Below the pieces are notes generated by a model. The model did no database searches, was not told the DNA's origin, and was given only the letters and a program-made list of their open reading frames with translations. From Aquila chrysaetos chrysaetos (Eukaryota > Chordata > Aves > Accipitriformes > Accipitridae), in NCBI RefSeq assembly GCF_900496995.4, contig NC_044005.1, positions 19,411,363 through 19,475,362 on the forward strand: a DNA stretch of 64,000 nucleotides. The letters run 5' to 3'. Shown piece after piece: positions 13,497 to 26,656 of the stretch. The translations under genes and the position numbers were made by a program. How positions within the stretch are numbered: position 1 is the first letter of the stretch; every line of letters starts with the position of its first letter.

Positions 13497-16400
13497 AGGA
13501 CTGAAGTTTTCAATAGTCATCTAGGGAGCAAAAGCAACAATGAGGGAAACAGCACAGAGGAAAACCTTCTGCAAGGCACACTGCTTCTACATAATCGTGA
13601 GAAGTCTGAGAAATAACACTGGAGAACACACCTTGCATGCAAATATTGACTTAGATCTACAGGAAACTTGGTTAATCTCCAAAAGGGAAACTGCAGAAAA
13701 GGAGGAAGCTTAAATAAAGGCAGCAAAAAGGGATAGCTTAGAAGAGTTAAATCTCTCCAGGCTAGGTGGGAACTATTTGAAAACATGCACAAATGCATGT
13801 GCACTCCCCACCCCCTCACCCCCCAAAGGCTAGATCCAAGGAAGAAATACAGAAATACAAAACAGGAGTCAAAAAAGACTCAACTGAGTCTGAAAGGAAA
13901 TAAGCACACCTAAACAGCAGTGCATGGAAGGGTGGATGGTGTGCTAGACTAGAAAGAATTGGATCTTGAACAGAAACATATTTGAAATGCATGATGGGGA
14001 TCAGTGTAAGCCAGAAACAGAAACATAGTACAAAGACACAAAAGAATTATTCCAGTTTTAAATGGTCACAGTGCACACGATGTTAGGTGCTTCAGCTGAA
14101 CAGGCTCCTGTCCTATGATGAATTTAATCTCTTTGATTAAAAGACATCTAAACAGCAGAAGGAGAATGAAGTCAAAGAAAAATGAGGGGAGGAAGGGAAA
14201 AATCTCCAAATATTGTAAACAGCTTTTCACTTTACTGTGTCTTAAAACTTTTGCTGTACAAAATGAATCATATACTGAATCATATATGCAGAAAATAGCA
14301 TTTAAAAGAGAGATGACTTTATTGAATGTATCATTATTTGCTGATGCATGGAATAATGAAAATGTTAACATTTGCCTTGAACAGATGATGTGCTCAGTCT
14401 CTTTAGACATGGCAGAGTTTCAATCACATTTCAGTTAGACCTAGCAAGCAAAATTTTTCTTTCAGACAGCCTTTGCTATTTGTCAAACGTTATTAGTCAA
14501 ACATTGATTATTGATGTCCTAAGCTACTGCTTGTCAGCAGCACTGCAAAATCAGTTCTATCCACTGAACTATCACTAAAGGAGGAGAAAAAATTGTGCAG
14601 ATGGATATTTGGTTGCTTTCCAAACTACTTTTGGTTAATGAGATAGTTCTGTTTGGAGGGTATGGTGTGTTGATACTTGGGTTTAATTATACCTTGTTCT
14701 GTCTGGAGGCAGTGGCATTACAAAAGGTGCAAGCAGAAAGATAATTTGGTCCCTGCTTTGGTCTCCAACTTGTTAGTTTTTGAACAAAAGCTTTCCCTTG
14801 TAACCAGCAAGTGATGCTGGGGAGGCTTGACAGAAGGGACTGCCTTGCACGTTGTCAGCATCCCCTCCCCTTTCTGTGAGAGCATATGGGTACAAAGAGC
14901 AAGTTGCTCTCAGTATACACATCTGCTCTGTCTGCATAGTGCCATAAGCATCTGGGCAAAGGTACGGGCTAACAGCTGACTTGCTTTGCTCAGCCTTGGT
15001 GAGTGAATGCTGACCAGTATGGGATGCCAGCAGCATGCTATGGCCCATGTGCTGTAAAGGGGTGGGCTGTTCTCAGGCTGCTGAGAAATCTGTGAGGTGA
15101 CTCCCACAGGGCCATGGCTCCCTTTGGGCTTCACTCTGTGAAGCAGGGGCTGTATGGCAGGGGTGGAGGGGCACACTGGCAAACCAAGGCAGGCAAAAAT
15201 CATCGGAATGCAGTACAGATGTGACCTAAACCTTAAGTCACTGATTTCTATGCAAGACATCTGGTGTCGCCTGATGGAGCACAGTGCCGGTGTCAGAGCA
15301 GGCTGCAGCATCAAAAGAGGCAGTAATACAGAGTTTGGGAAAATGAATCAGAAGAGTGATTTTCCCCAAGGCTGTAGATGGTAAAATGAATCAGAACTCA
15401 TTTAGTTCAGAAGGGTGAAGTTCCTATTTCTCAATCCCAGGCTACAACACAGTTGTTCCAGTCCTTGTTCCTTACTGGTAATATTGCATGTTGATCATGG
15501 CTTGTGTGGCTTCTAATCAGTAAGACCTGCTTAATCTTAGCTTTTCTTGTGTTATCATTTTAAATAAGGATCAGCGCACAGATTCAGGATTATAAGCAGT
15601 TCTGTTGCCTATGATTGATCATTACTTACTTGCCTGCTCCTTGTGCAATAGAGACAGAACGGTGCTTTGGCTTCTGTGTCATGGAGGGTTGTCGGGGAGA
15701 AGGAGGTTGACTTGGCTGAGGTTTTAGTTGAGGGGAAAGGAAGACTTGGAGTTCTTCTCTGAGGAATACAGTGATTTAAGATTTCTGCAGAAAGTGGTGT
15801 GATGTGTTTTCCTCCACCCACTGTCCTGTACTCAAGCAAGTCATCCGCAAAGCCTCAGGGAGATGTCTTCTGTGGGTAGGAGCTAGTCACAATAGCTCAG
15901 CGGTTAAATACTTGGAGGGTCATGTTGTCCACCTGGCTGATCTTTAACAGCAGGAAGGAGGGGGCAGATGAGGGTCATTTTTAAAAGCTTTGAGGCAGCT
16001 ATGGTATGACTAATTCCTGTTATGTGATTCACCTCCGCGATACCACTTGGACTGCTTGCCTGAAATTACACATTGTATGAACTTCTTATTACCATAAACA
16101 GGGATTTTCCAAAGTGTTGTTTCTTTTCAGCACTTCCCTGTGCTCAGCCACTTGTTCAAACCTTGCATTTGGTAAAAAACACCCTAATCCTAGATAAAGA
16201 ATAAGAAGTAATCTGAGATATTGGACTAACTGTGCTTATTATCCTATCCACCTTCCATACCCTTCATGTCAAGTTGTCCTTCATATGTGCAGGCCCCATC
16301 TAAGAAGTCTGAAGTCATAAAAATCAGAAATGAAAATGTGCAGCAGCAGAACAGGGAATTTTTTTGTATTAGTTTTTGTGCATGGGAAGTCATAGATTTC

Positions 16401-16599
16401 ACTTCAAGATAGCTTTCATTTCTAGGAAAAAACTTTCAAAATGAGAAACATTTCATAAAAAATCATTGGAAAATGATGATTTGTTTAAAAAAAAATTCCT
16501 TTGTGGAAATTATTTTACTTCATGTTGGATTTATACAATTTGTTTCTATGCTATTGCATGTTGCTAAGAGGGATGAGTTGTGTCATATCACCTGGCAAA

Positions 16600-16835
16600 C
16601 AATACTGGAGAACAGAATGGGAAGGTCCTGAGAGCATCTATCCCAGTGCTCCACTTACCTTTGTTAGTGGAAAGTTTTTCATGGTGTTTAACCCAGCCTC
16701 TCTCATCTTTGCAACAATCTTTAATGTGATTGAAGATTGTTGCTGTGTTTGCCCTCAATCTGGTCTTCTTTAGACTAAACAAGCCTGACTCCCTCAATCT
16801 TTGGCTTTGCTAGCCCTCTGACCTTTCCCCTGCAC
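16600..16835 (-). mobile_element. Old CR1 LINE fragment
   Basis: The minus strand at 16797-16588 reads MRESGLFSLKKTRLRANTAT and continues as a decayed C-terminal part of the CR1 reverse-transcriptase ORF (compare [17 protein letters not shown] in intact copies). Boundaries are approximate. Confidence 0.6.
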
Positions 16836-19739
16836 TTCTCCTGACCATGGCCAGCGGATCCCAGAGGATCCGTGCACCTCTGTAGAGCCTTATAGAGGTG
16901 CACAGGATGGAGAGGTAGTATCTACAGCCTGCTGAGGCATCCCAATGTGATATGTGTGTGGGGGGTGTTCTGTAAAAGTGTGTTGTTGACTTTAGTTCAG
17001 TATGTGACCTCTGGAACCCCCACATCCTTCCTGGTGTTCTACTGTAAAATAGGATATGCTTTATTACTGACTTCTCATATTATATAGAAATATGTAATAT
17101 GTCGTATACAGCTGTTTGCACATCAGGTAGGAAAGAAGCTGAACATTCGGTGCTCTAACTAAAATGACAAATGTGAGCCTAGGATGATAACATCCTGGGT
17201 TATTCAGGGCATTTTTTTCTGAAGTTTTGACATTTTCCAGGAATGTAAATTTTGTGTTTCAGCAAGTCCTCCCTGTCACCTCTCCCAGTGTAGCCTACAG
17301 GGTAATGTGTTATTACAAGTTACTGGTGTGTGGCACCTTAGCTCTCTTACGGCCATTCAGAAGTGCTCAGCTGCTTGGTTTCTAGGTGGCTTTCTGCTTA
17401 ACTGAGAGTTTGTTTGTTTGACTTACAAAGTGGGTTGAATATAGAACATTTAGGTTCATGATCCATACTGACTCAGCTATTCCTTATAGACCTTCATGAT
17501 CTGCGGGCCAGGGCACTTGTAAGATTAAATTACATTACCATGTCATTACTGATCAGAAATGAGCATTGGAACTAGATTTAAAGGTCATGAAATTATTTGA
17601 ATTAATTACGTGGCTAATATACATGGGCTATCTTAATTGGCTTCTAGCTGCATTATGTTCATCAGCCCACACTGCTTATGTTAGGCTGCACAGGTTAAAT
17701 TTCTCAGCTTATGGTGATGTCCAATCTAATGCTTTCAACAAGCATTGAATTCACTATGAGAAAAAAAAGATTCATGGTTCAAGTATTTTAACATGAACTC
17801 AAATCCAATGATCAATTCCTAATGACAAATTTACAAGTTGAGGGCATGAAATCCTCAACTACCCCACCACTGGGGTGTTGCATCTGAAGGTGGCAACCAG
17901 GTGGCATCTGAAGTTTTAGAGATGAAATATTTAATGTAACTAGCTTACTTCAGACTTCAGAGAAATTTGGTAAGCAGGAATGAGGAAGTTGGGACAAATT
18001 CCCAGGATATCAAGGTTCGAGTAAATGGAGTGATTTACGCAATGCTGTGAATAATTGCGTGTCTGTTAGGGAAAATTGGACATGGGTGACTAATTAGTCT
18101 TTTGTTTATGTGGGTTCCAAAAAAATGTTGCTGGCTTCCTTCTTTGACAATAGGTTTATAAATGGAGTCATACAATAATGACAAAAGTAAAGTGATTTGT
18201 AATTTACAGAAAACTTTTGTGGTTTCCTTCCACTGAAACAGATACAGAGAGTAATAATTATTGCACACAGAGGTTCATGTTAGGAGGGTCCACTTGCAAG
18301 TTAACAAACACTGAATGGGTTTTGTATAGGCCTAAATTAACTTTAGAAGGGAATTCAGTTTAGGGGCAAATGGAGTTTTTGCCTTTTTTTCCCAATGTAC
18401 ATAAGATGGTTTCTGAAGTTTAAAAAGATACAGTCCTTTTTTTACTGTATGCCTCCAGTAAGACAGTCTTTCAAAGAGAAGAACATACAGAGGTTGTTCT
18501 AATGCAAAAAAACAGACAGGGAAAAAAAGGAAAGTAAGTATAGCAGAGAGGTAACCTTTCTGCTTTACGAACAACAAAACCAGCAGAAGACAGAAACAAA
18601 ACTCCTTGCAGCCAACTGTTCTTCACACAGAGGTTTGACAAAACCAATATTTCTGCACACTTCCTGCTGTAGTGACTTATAATTTATATTCTTAGGCAGT
18701 GTGTATCTGTCTTTAAAGTGGTATATGTTTAACTCCAGATTTGCTGAGAATGGTTTAGAAACTGATCCAATTTAAAAATACATGGTATGGTCAGTAGATA
18801 AGTTAATTCTATGCCCTGAAAAGATACGTTGATGCTGCACATAAAATGAGAGGCACTAAAAGAAGGTGACCATCATAGTCAAGTACACTAAGGTTGGGAA
18901 TTAGAAATCTTAAGGTCTCTAGCACAACTTCATTTTTAGCCCACTTGCATATTTAAACCAGGCTATGATCTTTAATGGATAGAATTGTTATTTATACTGG
19001 ACTTTTGTCTCAATATGAGCCATGCCAACTCTGTTTGAGCTCAACAAAACCAGTGCCTTGCTGAGATGCTTGAGCCAAATCTGAGCACCTTTCCTGTAGA
19101 AACATAATGCAGTAGACTGGCACTACCTTGGGTTTCTTCCAGAGCTGACAGCACCCTTCTTCTTTGATCTGCCAGGCCAAGTATCACATTGCTGCAGCTT
19201 TGCAGTGTATTTCCATGGCTTTGCAGCGTGCCCCTGTGAGTCACTATGTAATATGTTGTCTAATCCCAACTGATGAACAAGGATAAAATACCTTATTCAC
19301 TAGAATTGTTTCCACCTCTAATAAATGTGCCCATCATACATTTGTTTGTTTTATGTATGGCAGTCATTGGTAGGACATTTGAGTGCTTCACAAACACCTT
19401 CAGGGAACTCCTGTCTGTAAGGAAATATGATTCTGAATTTGTGGAGACAGAGAGATGGAGATTATATCATTTTGTTGCCCAAAATATTTGGACTTCTCCT
19501 AATTTGCCTGTGTATTTCTTAGAGTGCAAAAGGTTCCAGAGACATCACCAGTCATGAGTAGATAGGACACCGGATTTCGTGTCCTTTAAGTACTGCATCC
19601 CACTGTAATTCTTTTCTTCTCAGCAGTAGCAGAGTGAACCCAAGTGCATTGTTATCCATCCTGCTGCATAGCCAGATATTCCCTATTGCTTACTGACAAT
19701 CTGATTTTTTTCTTTGAAGCACAGTAATTTTACATTTGC
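16836..19739. other. Noncoding stretch, nothing recognised
   Basis: No gene, RNA or repeat family could be supported here. Confidence 0.5.
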
Positions 19740-21360
19740 CCTCAAAGGATTTTGTTTTGTTTTCAGACCAAGATCACCTTAAATCCTGTTTGTGTTATAT
19801 ACTCCTTCCCAAGTCAGTATCATTTGCTGATTTAGTAAGAGCATTTTCTATCCCATTCTGAATGGGATAGAAATTATGAAATTATGAATAGATTAAAATA
19901 CTGTCTAGCATCCTGGAAAGGGCAGAAAAGGTTACACACTCACAGACGGCTGCTTTTTGAGTGTGGTCTTGTAACACATTGAGCAGTACATAATGCCTTT
20001 ACGGTTTCTCAGGTGTTAATGAGAATGTACATTGGAATGTGTCAAAAGTCTTCATAAAATCAAGATGTATTATGCTTGTTGCTGTCTAGCTCTTCAGCCA
20101 CGTACCTCATCAAAGACAGAAATGAGATTGGTCTGACACTACTGTTTCTTGTTGAATCGTATGTCTCTTACTGCAGTAGCATCTCTAAAGCAGCCTTCCG
20201 AGGTGTTTGGCTGCAGCGTTGCTGCCCTTGCTGCTTCTGTGTCTTCCACCACCCTGTTCCTTCCCTGGCTTTCATGATCCCTGAAATGCAGCCGCTGACT
20301 CTATTCCCCCTCAAGTCCTGCCTTCCCCCTCTGTATCAATAGCCCTGGTGCATGGGGGCTCTGTGTGAGAAAGGAATCGTTTAGGTATCACGGGAGCTGA
20401 AAACTGTTGAGAAGGAGGCTGTCATGTCTGCTATCAGGCTGAAGAGGCTCTGAGGACAGGGATGGCACTCAGCTGTAGCAGGTAGTTTCTGGGAGCTGTG
20501 GTACTGACATGACTGGGATGATATTTGGTGTGATTCTGTGTGGGGCAAGACTGATCATCAGCAGGGAGGGGAAGCAACAGGTTCATGGATTATTCAGGGG
20601 AGATGGGACCAGCTTCCACTACTGTCCTGTATCCCTTCCAACTCTCCTTTGCTTTCTGCTCACTGGAGCAGCAACGGGATCTGCAGCCTGGTGAGGCTGC
20701 ACGTTGCAGGGCAAATAGAGCCCATCCATGCCTGTGATGGTCCTCCTACAGAAAGCAGGAAGGACTGAGGGCCGGAGCTTCTCCCATCTTTCTGAGACAG
20801 GGTGTGAAGTGCAGGTGCCAACCCCAGCCCAACTTCATCTTCTCCTGAAGTATGGCAGGAACTCACTTGGCGTGAGTCTCTGCAGTTGTGAGTCACTTTT
20901 GTAAATGCATGGATATGTGTATTGATTGTCTGATGACTTGTTCTGGTTGAAGCTAGGCTGACTGGTGTATAATTCTCCAACTACTCTTTTCACAAGGCAG
21001 GTGTTATGCCTGTTGTACCCCAGTCCACCATAATTTCTGAAACATCATCAGCAATAGTTCACAAATTGCTTTAGGTAATTCCCTTGGAGTGTACATAGAC
21101 TTTCGAAGTATCTGTTAGCCTTTCCTTATCTATTTTTTCTATGCTCACAACCACTGTTAAAAACAATTTTGTTAGGTGCTGGGTCACAATTTTGGTTCTG
21201 AAGAATGAAATAAAAAATAACAGCAAGTATTTCAGCTATGTTTAGATCTATAATTAGTGCTTGTGCATCACATGTACTTGTCTATCTTTACCCTTCCTTT
21301 TCTTGTGTGTTAATAGAAACATCCTTCATTACCTTTTATGACTCTTTCTGTTTGTGACTC
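19740..21360 (-). mobile_element. Ancient CR1-family LINE remnant, interrupted
   Basis: Several blocks, in the expected order on the minus strand, resemble the amniote CR1 reverse-transcriptase region: around 19815-19860, 19950-19985, 20020-20145 (with AAAATCAAGATGTATTATG and AATGAGATTGGTCTGACA), 20910-21130 (AGGCTGACTGGTGTATAATT) and 21180-21240. The part at about 20170-20890 does not match and may be an insertion or decayed beyond recognition. Called from memory of consensus elements. Confidence 0.55.
19845..19873. repeat. Perfect 14-bp inverted repeat with one-base spacer
   Basis: TTTCTATCCCATTC at 19845-19858, a single T, then its exact reverse complement at 19860-19873. It lies in the older CR1 remnant. 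Confidence 0.9.
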
Positions 21361-21364
21361 TTTT

Positions 21365-21837
21365 AGAATCATCGAATGGTTTGGGTTGGAAGGGACCTTA
21401 AAGATCATCTAGTTCCAACCCCCCTGCCATGGGCAGGGACACCTTCCACTAGACCAGGTTGCTCAAAGCCCCATCCAACCTGGCCTTGAACACTGCCAGG
21501 GATGGGGCATCCACAGCTTCTCTGGGAAACCTGCTCCAGTGCCTCACCACCCTCACAGTAAAAAACTTCTTCCTTACATCTAATCTAAATCTACTCTCTA
21601 TCAGTTTAAAGACATTACTCCTTGTCCTATCACTACAGGCCCTATTAAAAAGTCTGTCCCCTTCTTTCTTGTAAGCCCCTTTTTGGGTACTGGAAGGCTG
21701 CTATAAGGTGTCCCCGGAGCCGCCTTTTCTCCAGGCTGAACAACCCCAACTCTCTCAACCTTTCCTCATAAAAGAGGTGTTCCAGCCCTCTGATGGTTTT
21801 TGTGGCCTTCCTCTGGACCTGCTCCAACAGGTCCTTT
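21365..21837 (-). mobile_element. Well-preserved CR1 LINE 3' fragment (avian type)
   Basis: The plus strand starts with AGAATCATCGAATGGTTTGG and continues with the familiar bird CR1 sequence in reverse orientation. The minus strand at 21827-21645 is open and encodes a CR1 reverse-transcriptase C-terminal stretch that includes [20 protein letters not shown]. It is a 5'-truncated copy, so it cannot move by itself. It sits at the edge of the older CR1 remnant. Confidence 0.93.
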
Positions 21838-24800
21838 TAAATCATAATTCTTCTGATTGAATCCAAACATCATCATACCATTTCCTCATACTCAGTCACG
21901 CACCCCAATTTCCACTTTCTTCTACTTTTTTTTTTTTTTAAACTTGCTCTGAGGATATAAGCCAGTTTCTGTCCATTGTATATTGTTTGACCGGTCCCTA
22001 GTCTATGCTGCTGGTCATTGCTTCCCAGCCTCTTTACCTGACCTTATTCTTCCAGGCTTTGTGAACCAGGATGAAACAAAGCTGACAAACCCTCAATGTT
22101 GGGGGAAGCTTAGTGTGTGAATTTAAGGCTGGTGTTTGTGTGGGTAATGATCTGAACCAAATCCTAAACTGAAACAACCTCAGGTTTATGGTTCCGACAT
22201 ATGTAGCACAGTCCAAGTCCTGCTATGACAGTCAAGTGACTCAGGCCTGTCTGCGGTGTACGACAGGTGCAGGGACAGATTAAACAGAGCTACTGTCACA
22301 TAAAGGCAGATGACCACGTTATGCTTGCTGTTCACAGAAACAAGTGCTTTGTGGATAAGACATGCTGTGTGCACAACAACATTTGCAAATGCCTATAAGG
22401 AAGTCCTTTGGCATAGTCCCATTTGTCTCTGCTAAAAATGTGTAGATCTAATTGCAGACAGATTTCTTACGAGGAAAGTTGTAGCAATGTTCATTGAAAC
22501 TGAAAAAACCCACCCAGGCTCCATGCAAGTACTCAGTCGTAGCTGAAGAGGCTGTTGTTGTAAGTGGCTCTGAGCTGTTTCCCGCGGTGACACCAGCAGA
22601 CAGCGCTTAACACATGAGCTGCTCCATGGTTCATGGTGCAGCGGAGAGTCCTGTTTTTGTCAACAGTTAAAGCACAAATGAGTTTGGAAAGAAAAGAACC
22701 TGTTGTTGAACTGTCCAGTGAGTAATGAAAGTTGGCTCATTTAAACCAAGAAAAAGTGAAGGTCTCTGAAGCCCAGGGATCCTTGGCTTTATTTTTCATC
22801 CAGGAACAAGAGAATTGTTTAGAGCTCATGTAGATGGTGAGGGTCTTCTAATTTGTTTCCAAGACTTGGGCTTAGATGGGTATCATCTAAAAGATATGGG
22901 CATATATGAGAGAGAAATGTTGCCTGGAAATGTCTGCAGACGCATGATACTGAAGGTGTTACATAAACTATGCTCTAAAAAATGACACAGCTGCACTATT
23001 TCCATATTAAAGCTGTCTAAAAGGAATGCTTGTGTGTTCCCATTTGTAACTGCTTTCAGCTTTTGATTATCTGCACCCCAGATGTTTTTCATACAGCAAC
23101 TTTTAAATTTTTCTCCTCCTTCTATCCAGACGAGGTCAGTAAGTAATGGGGGAGCTATTCATCTTTTCTCTCCCATACCCTGCATCACCTTTCCTTCAGT
23201 TTACACTTTTCCAGACAGCTTGAAAGGTGTCGTGTATTATGTCCTTAATAACAGGGTGGGCTCTTGGGCACCTATCTGTTTAACACTGTCATCGCAGTAC
23301 TTTGCTTTTCCAACAATGCTGGTATCATACAGTTTCACTCCCTGGCCAGTGCAGAGCAATGTTTAGTGTACTTGGTGTTGAGGGAAAATTGAACTGCCTT
23401 TATATTTCCCATTTGGCTACTGAGCCTGTCCCTAGCCAGGCACTGGGGGTCAGAGGGCACAAAGGTGTCCCAGAGCCCACGCACTGAGGAGGCTGAAACG
23501 AGGGAAGGATTTCCTGGCTTACTGCTGCCACTGACCAGAAGAGCAATATAAACCAGCTATTGCGCAAGCAAGAATCTGGACCTTTCTTTTTCATCCCCAT
23601 CTTTGAAATTGGGGAGGGTTTGTTAGCATAAGGCAAAGAGATTCTTAACAGTCAGCCTTCTCTTCCTGCCCCCTGAAACACCCCACCCCAGCACTTGCTC
23701 CGGGAGCAGGAAATGTTGCTGTAATCATAAGTGTATATTATATTAGCATAATGTCATATCAGTAAGACTTTTGCCATCTCCTTCACATTCTGCATTCTGG
23801 CAAGTCTTTTAAGCTAACCAGAAATTATTTTTACAGTCATGTTCTCTGTGACATAAACATAACTTAATAAAAACATTTTGAGTTCTTAGAGGAAAAGAAA
23901 CATTTTCAAAAAACAGTGCAACTTCAGAGTACATCTGCTTTTTCTCATACTGTGATCCATATTGACTCACTGGGCAACGCTGAACAAAACTCAGCACTGT
24001 TGAACTATGCTAGACATATAAAGACAGTTCAGACTTTTCAAAATTGTTGACAGCTTTTGAATTACTATTTGGCCTCATCAACAGGAGCTGGACACTGACT
24101 GGACACTTTTAATTGGTCGATTAGATGATAGATCCCAGATTTTTAGGTATTTTAGACTGTAACTAGGTGTGCCAATCATCCTGTGCAGGCAAACTTTTAT
24201 ATGTAAAAGTCACCAAATTATTATACAGAAATGAAATGTTATCAAACACATATACAATTGTATTTGGCCTGGAGCTGTGGATTGGAAAAGCTGGGGTGAG
24301 GTAAGTAGGTTATCAAATCTGCTTTGGCAAAGATTCTGTGTGCTGTCCTTGCAGGTGTGTAGCCAGGTGTCCTGTAGACAGAAGAGCTGCATGATTGTTA
24401 TGAAGCCATTGAGAAAATGGATAGTGTTACAGGAGACCTGATGGCCCCTAAGTACAGTCCTTTGGAAAATTTGTACATAACTTTAGTGATTAATCTCTGC
24501 TGTACATGTCTGCGCTGCTAACATTATCATCATTATTCTGTGGGAAGGTTATGGCAGTCTCTTGGAGCAGACTTCAAACTGAACCATAGGTATCCGTGAC
24601 TGGGTCCCTTAAGCAGCATTTTTCCTGCTGTCCTTGATTTACCCCTTATAACTATTGTGCCACCCACAGTGGAGGGTGTGAGTCTCATAACCCGCAAAGG
24701 AGCTGCGTAAGAGTGAGTCTAGCAAAGCTTGTGCTGTGTTAGACTTGACCAGTCTTTCACACAAGTTGCATCAGACAATGAAATTAGAAGTTTTGAGAGA

Positions 24801-26486
24801 GATGAGCTTATGTTGGTCTGTTGTTTCATGACTGAATGTATTTGAGATCCCCAAGAATACTTCCACCAAAACCAGGGCTGATGTTCTGTCTATTGGTAGG
24901 AGAAAGAGGAAAAGCAAAGGAATGAATAACACATTCTAATTCTTAAATATTTACATGTTTCCTTAAGTTTGCTGTGATTTCTGTGGGACTGTGCTATACC
25001 GGTTGAAGCTTAACGCTGAAAGTCTTTGCAGGTTTGGTCACTTATTTCAGCCAGGCAATTCTTTTCTGGCCTAAAGGAAGTGATTTTCTTTTCAATTTCT
25101 ACAGGAGTAAAGCCCACCACTATTAAAAAAAAATATTTGTTAAAAAAAATTATTTGACAGTAACATCCTTAAATGCTGCAGCTGACAGTAATTTTACTGT
25201 AGTGTGGTCATGTTTTCATAAGGGTTGCCTTGGAAAAAATTTTATGTTCCTAGACAGGACAGAAGATGATGCCAAAAATACAAACAAGGATAGTAAACAG
25301 GAGAAAGCAACAAGGCCTTATCTTTGTCCCTGGATAGTGCTGTCTCCTTTTGAATCCATATTAACTGAAGCGGTAGAAAGAGTACACAAATTGTTAACCT
25401 TACAAAACTATACACTACAACTGTGCATTTTCTGGGAAGAGATTGAAAGAAATACGGTCTCACTGTTCTGCATCATCAGGTAAAACATACATCCCCTTCA
25501 AACTGGCACAGTTTGCCCTGCTGTTTTCCAGTCCTGAGCATCTGTGCCAATGTGAATATATCACATGAGGTGATAAAATGCTGAATGTGATACTTCATTT
25601 AGTCGAGGGTTTAATCACTGTGAGCTGGCTCAAGGCTGAACACTTGTCCTAGTTGAACTGAGTGCTAACCTACTGTCAGCACTGATTCTTCTACGTGTCT
25701 TAAATAGTAATAGTGATAGTATAGGAATGGTTTGTATGGGTATGTGCTTGGATTATAGAAGATTCTTCAGGTGAAAACAATTATATTCGTGTTCAACGAA
25801 GATGAAAAGATACAAATGTATAAGTAGTAACAGTAAATGAGTGTTTTTGAGAGTTGATGGCAAATAAGGAATCTGTAATAGCATATCCTGTAGGACTGAG
25901 ACCATGGGGATACATTGTACCAAATTTTTACAGTGTCCTTCTGACAGAGAAAGACAGCTTGCTTTCAGAATTGTGTTTACAAGTAACTGTAAGAGAGACT
26001 GCTAAAAATTCAAATTTGTTTCATCCTGATGGGTTGAACTGCATATTCCATGGTATCTTGTATCTGAAGGGAAATTTGAGAAAAGGAAATTAAAAATCAA
26101 CTGTTTTGTGCACCCTGCATCCTTTAAGCATGTCTGAGTGGATTGCTTGTTTGGCAGAGACTTTTTTCCATTGTGGACAAATCAGATTACTGCTTTTGTG
26201 CCTCATCTGCAAAACAGAGATGATATTTCTTCACCTTTTGGATACTTGCAAAGCTAAAGCGACAAATGTTTGTAATTTGCTTTGGCATTCTTGGATACAA
26301 AATTTTCTAGTACTTTTCTGGTAAGTACTAGGGCCTACTCATAAGAATCATGATTTCCCAAACAGGCTTTATCTTCTATCAAAGACTGTGAGAAATTTAG
26401 GGCTAGGAAAAGGCAGCTTACTGAAAACTGTACTATATATTTGACAGTCATATCCCTTCTGAAGATTTTCATGTTTTTACCTTCAG
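21838..26486. other. Noncoding stretch upstream of GPR68
   Basis: No coding exon recognised. It is probably intergenic sequence or a GPR68 5'UTR intron. Confidence 0.5.
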
Positions 26487-26627
26487 GTTATTAACATCCT
26501 GCAACAAGTCATCACTTCAGCCTAAAGGTTTGTGGAAGAAATAAGCAATACATGAAACTGGATGAAATTAAATTTTACATCTATTCATTTGGGACCCTGA
26601 TGAGTGATACACGGGGAGAGCTAGAAA
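26487..26627 (+). promoter_or_regulatory. GPR68: GPR68 5'UTR segment after a probable splice acceptor
   Basis: A pyrimidine-rich tract ending in CAG at 26481-26486 forms a good splice acceptor 141 bases before the GPR68 start codon. I infer that the coding exon begins at about 26487 and that upstream noncoding exons exist, as is usual for this gene family. The segment holds two upstream ATGs in weak contexts, at 26552 and 26562. RNA evidence was not available. Confidence 0.55.
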
Positions 26628-26656
26628 ATGGTGAATTTCACAGAGAATGCAACTGA
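26552..26656 (+). other. Upstream ORF overlapping the GPR68 start codon
   Basis: ATG at 26552 opens a 34-codon reading frame that ends with TGA at 26654-26656, which is 26-28 bases inside the GPR68 CDS and in a different frame. The context is weak (T at -3). A second, 12-codon uORF runs 26562-26600 in the GPR68 frame. If the 5'UTR includes this segment, ribosomes would have to leak past or re-start to make the receptor. Function is inferred only. Confidence 0.45.

Larger units (their letters stand above)
6036..16599. other. Noncoding stretch, little recognised
   Basis: Apart from the candidate exon ending at 8894 and the poly(A) runs, I see only short open frames that look random. An AT-rich patch lies at about 7200-7280. 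The stretch 13346-13373 holds a short direct repeat of AGGAAATGAAAAT. Confidence 0.5.

Noticed and set aside
13416..13616. A 66-codon frame with a long poly-lysine tract
   Set aside because: The lysines come from the A27 homopolymer; not a gene.
14066..14438. Two antiparallel frames of 114 and 107 codons
   Set aside because: No known protein, no splice signals; judged chance.
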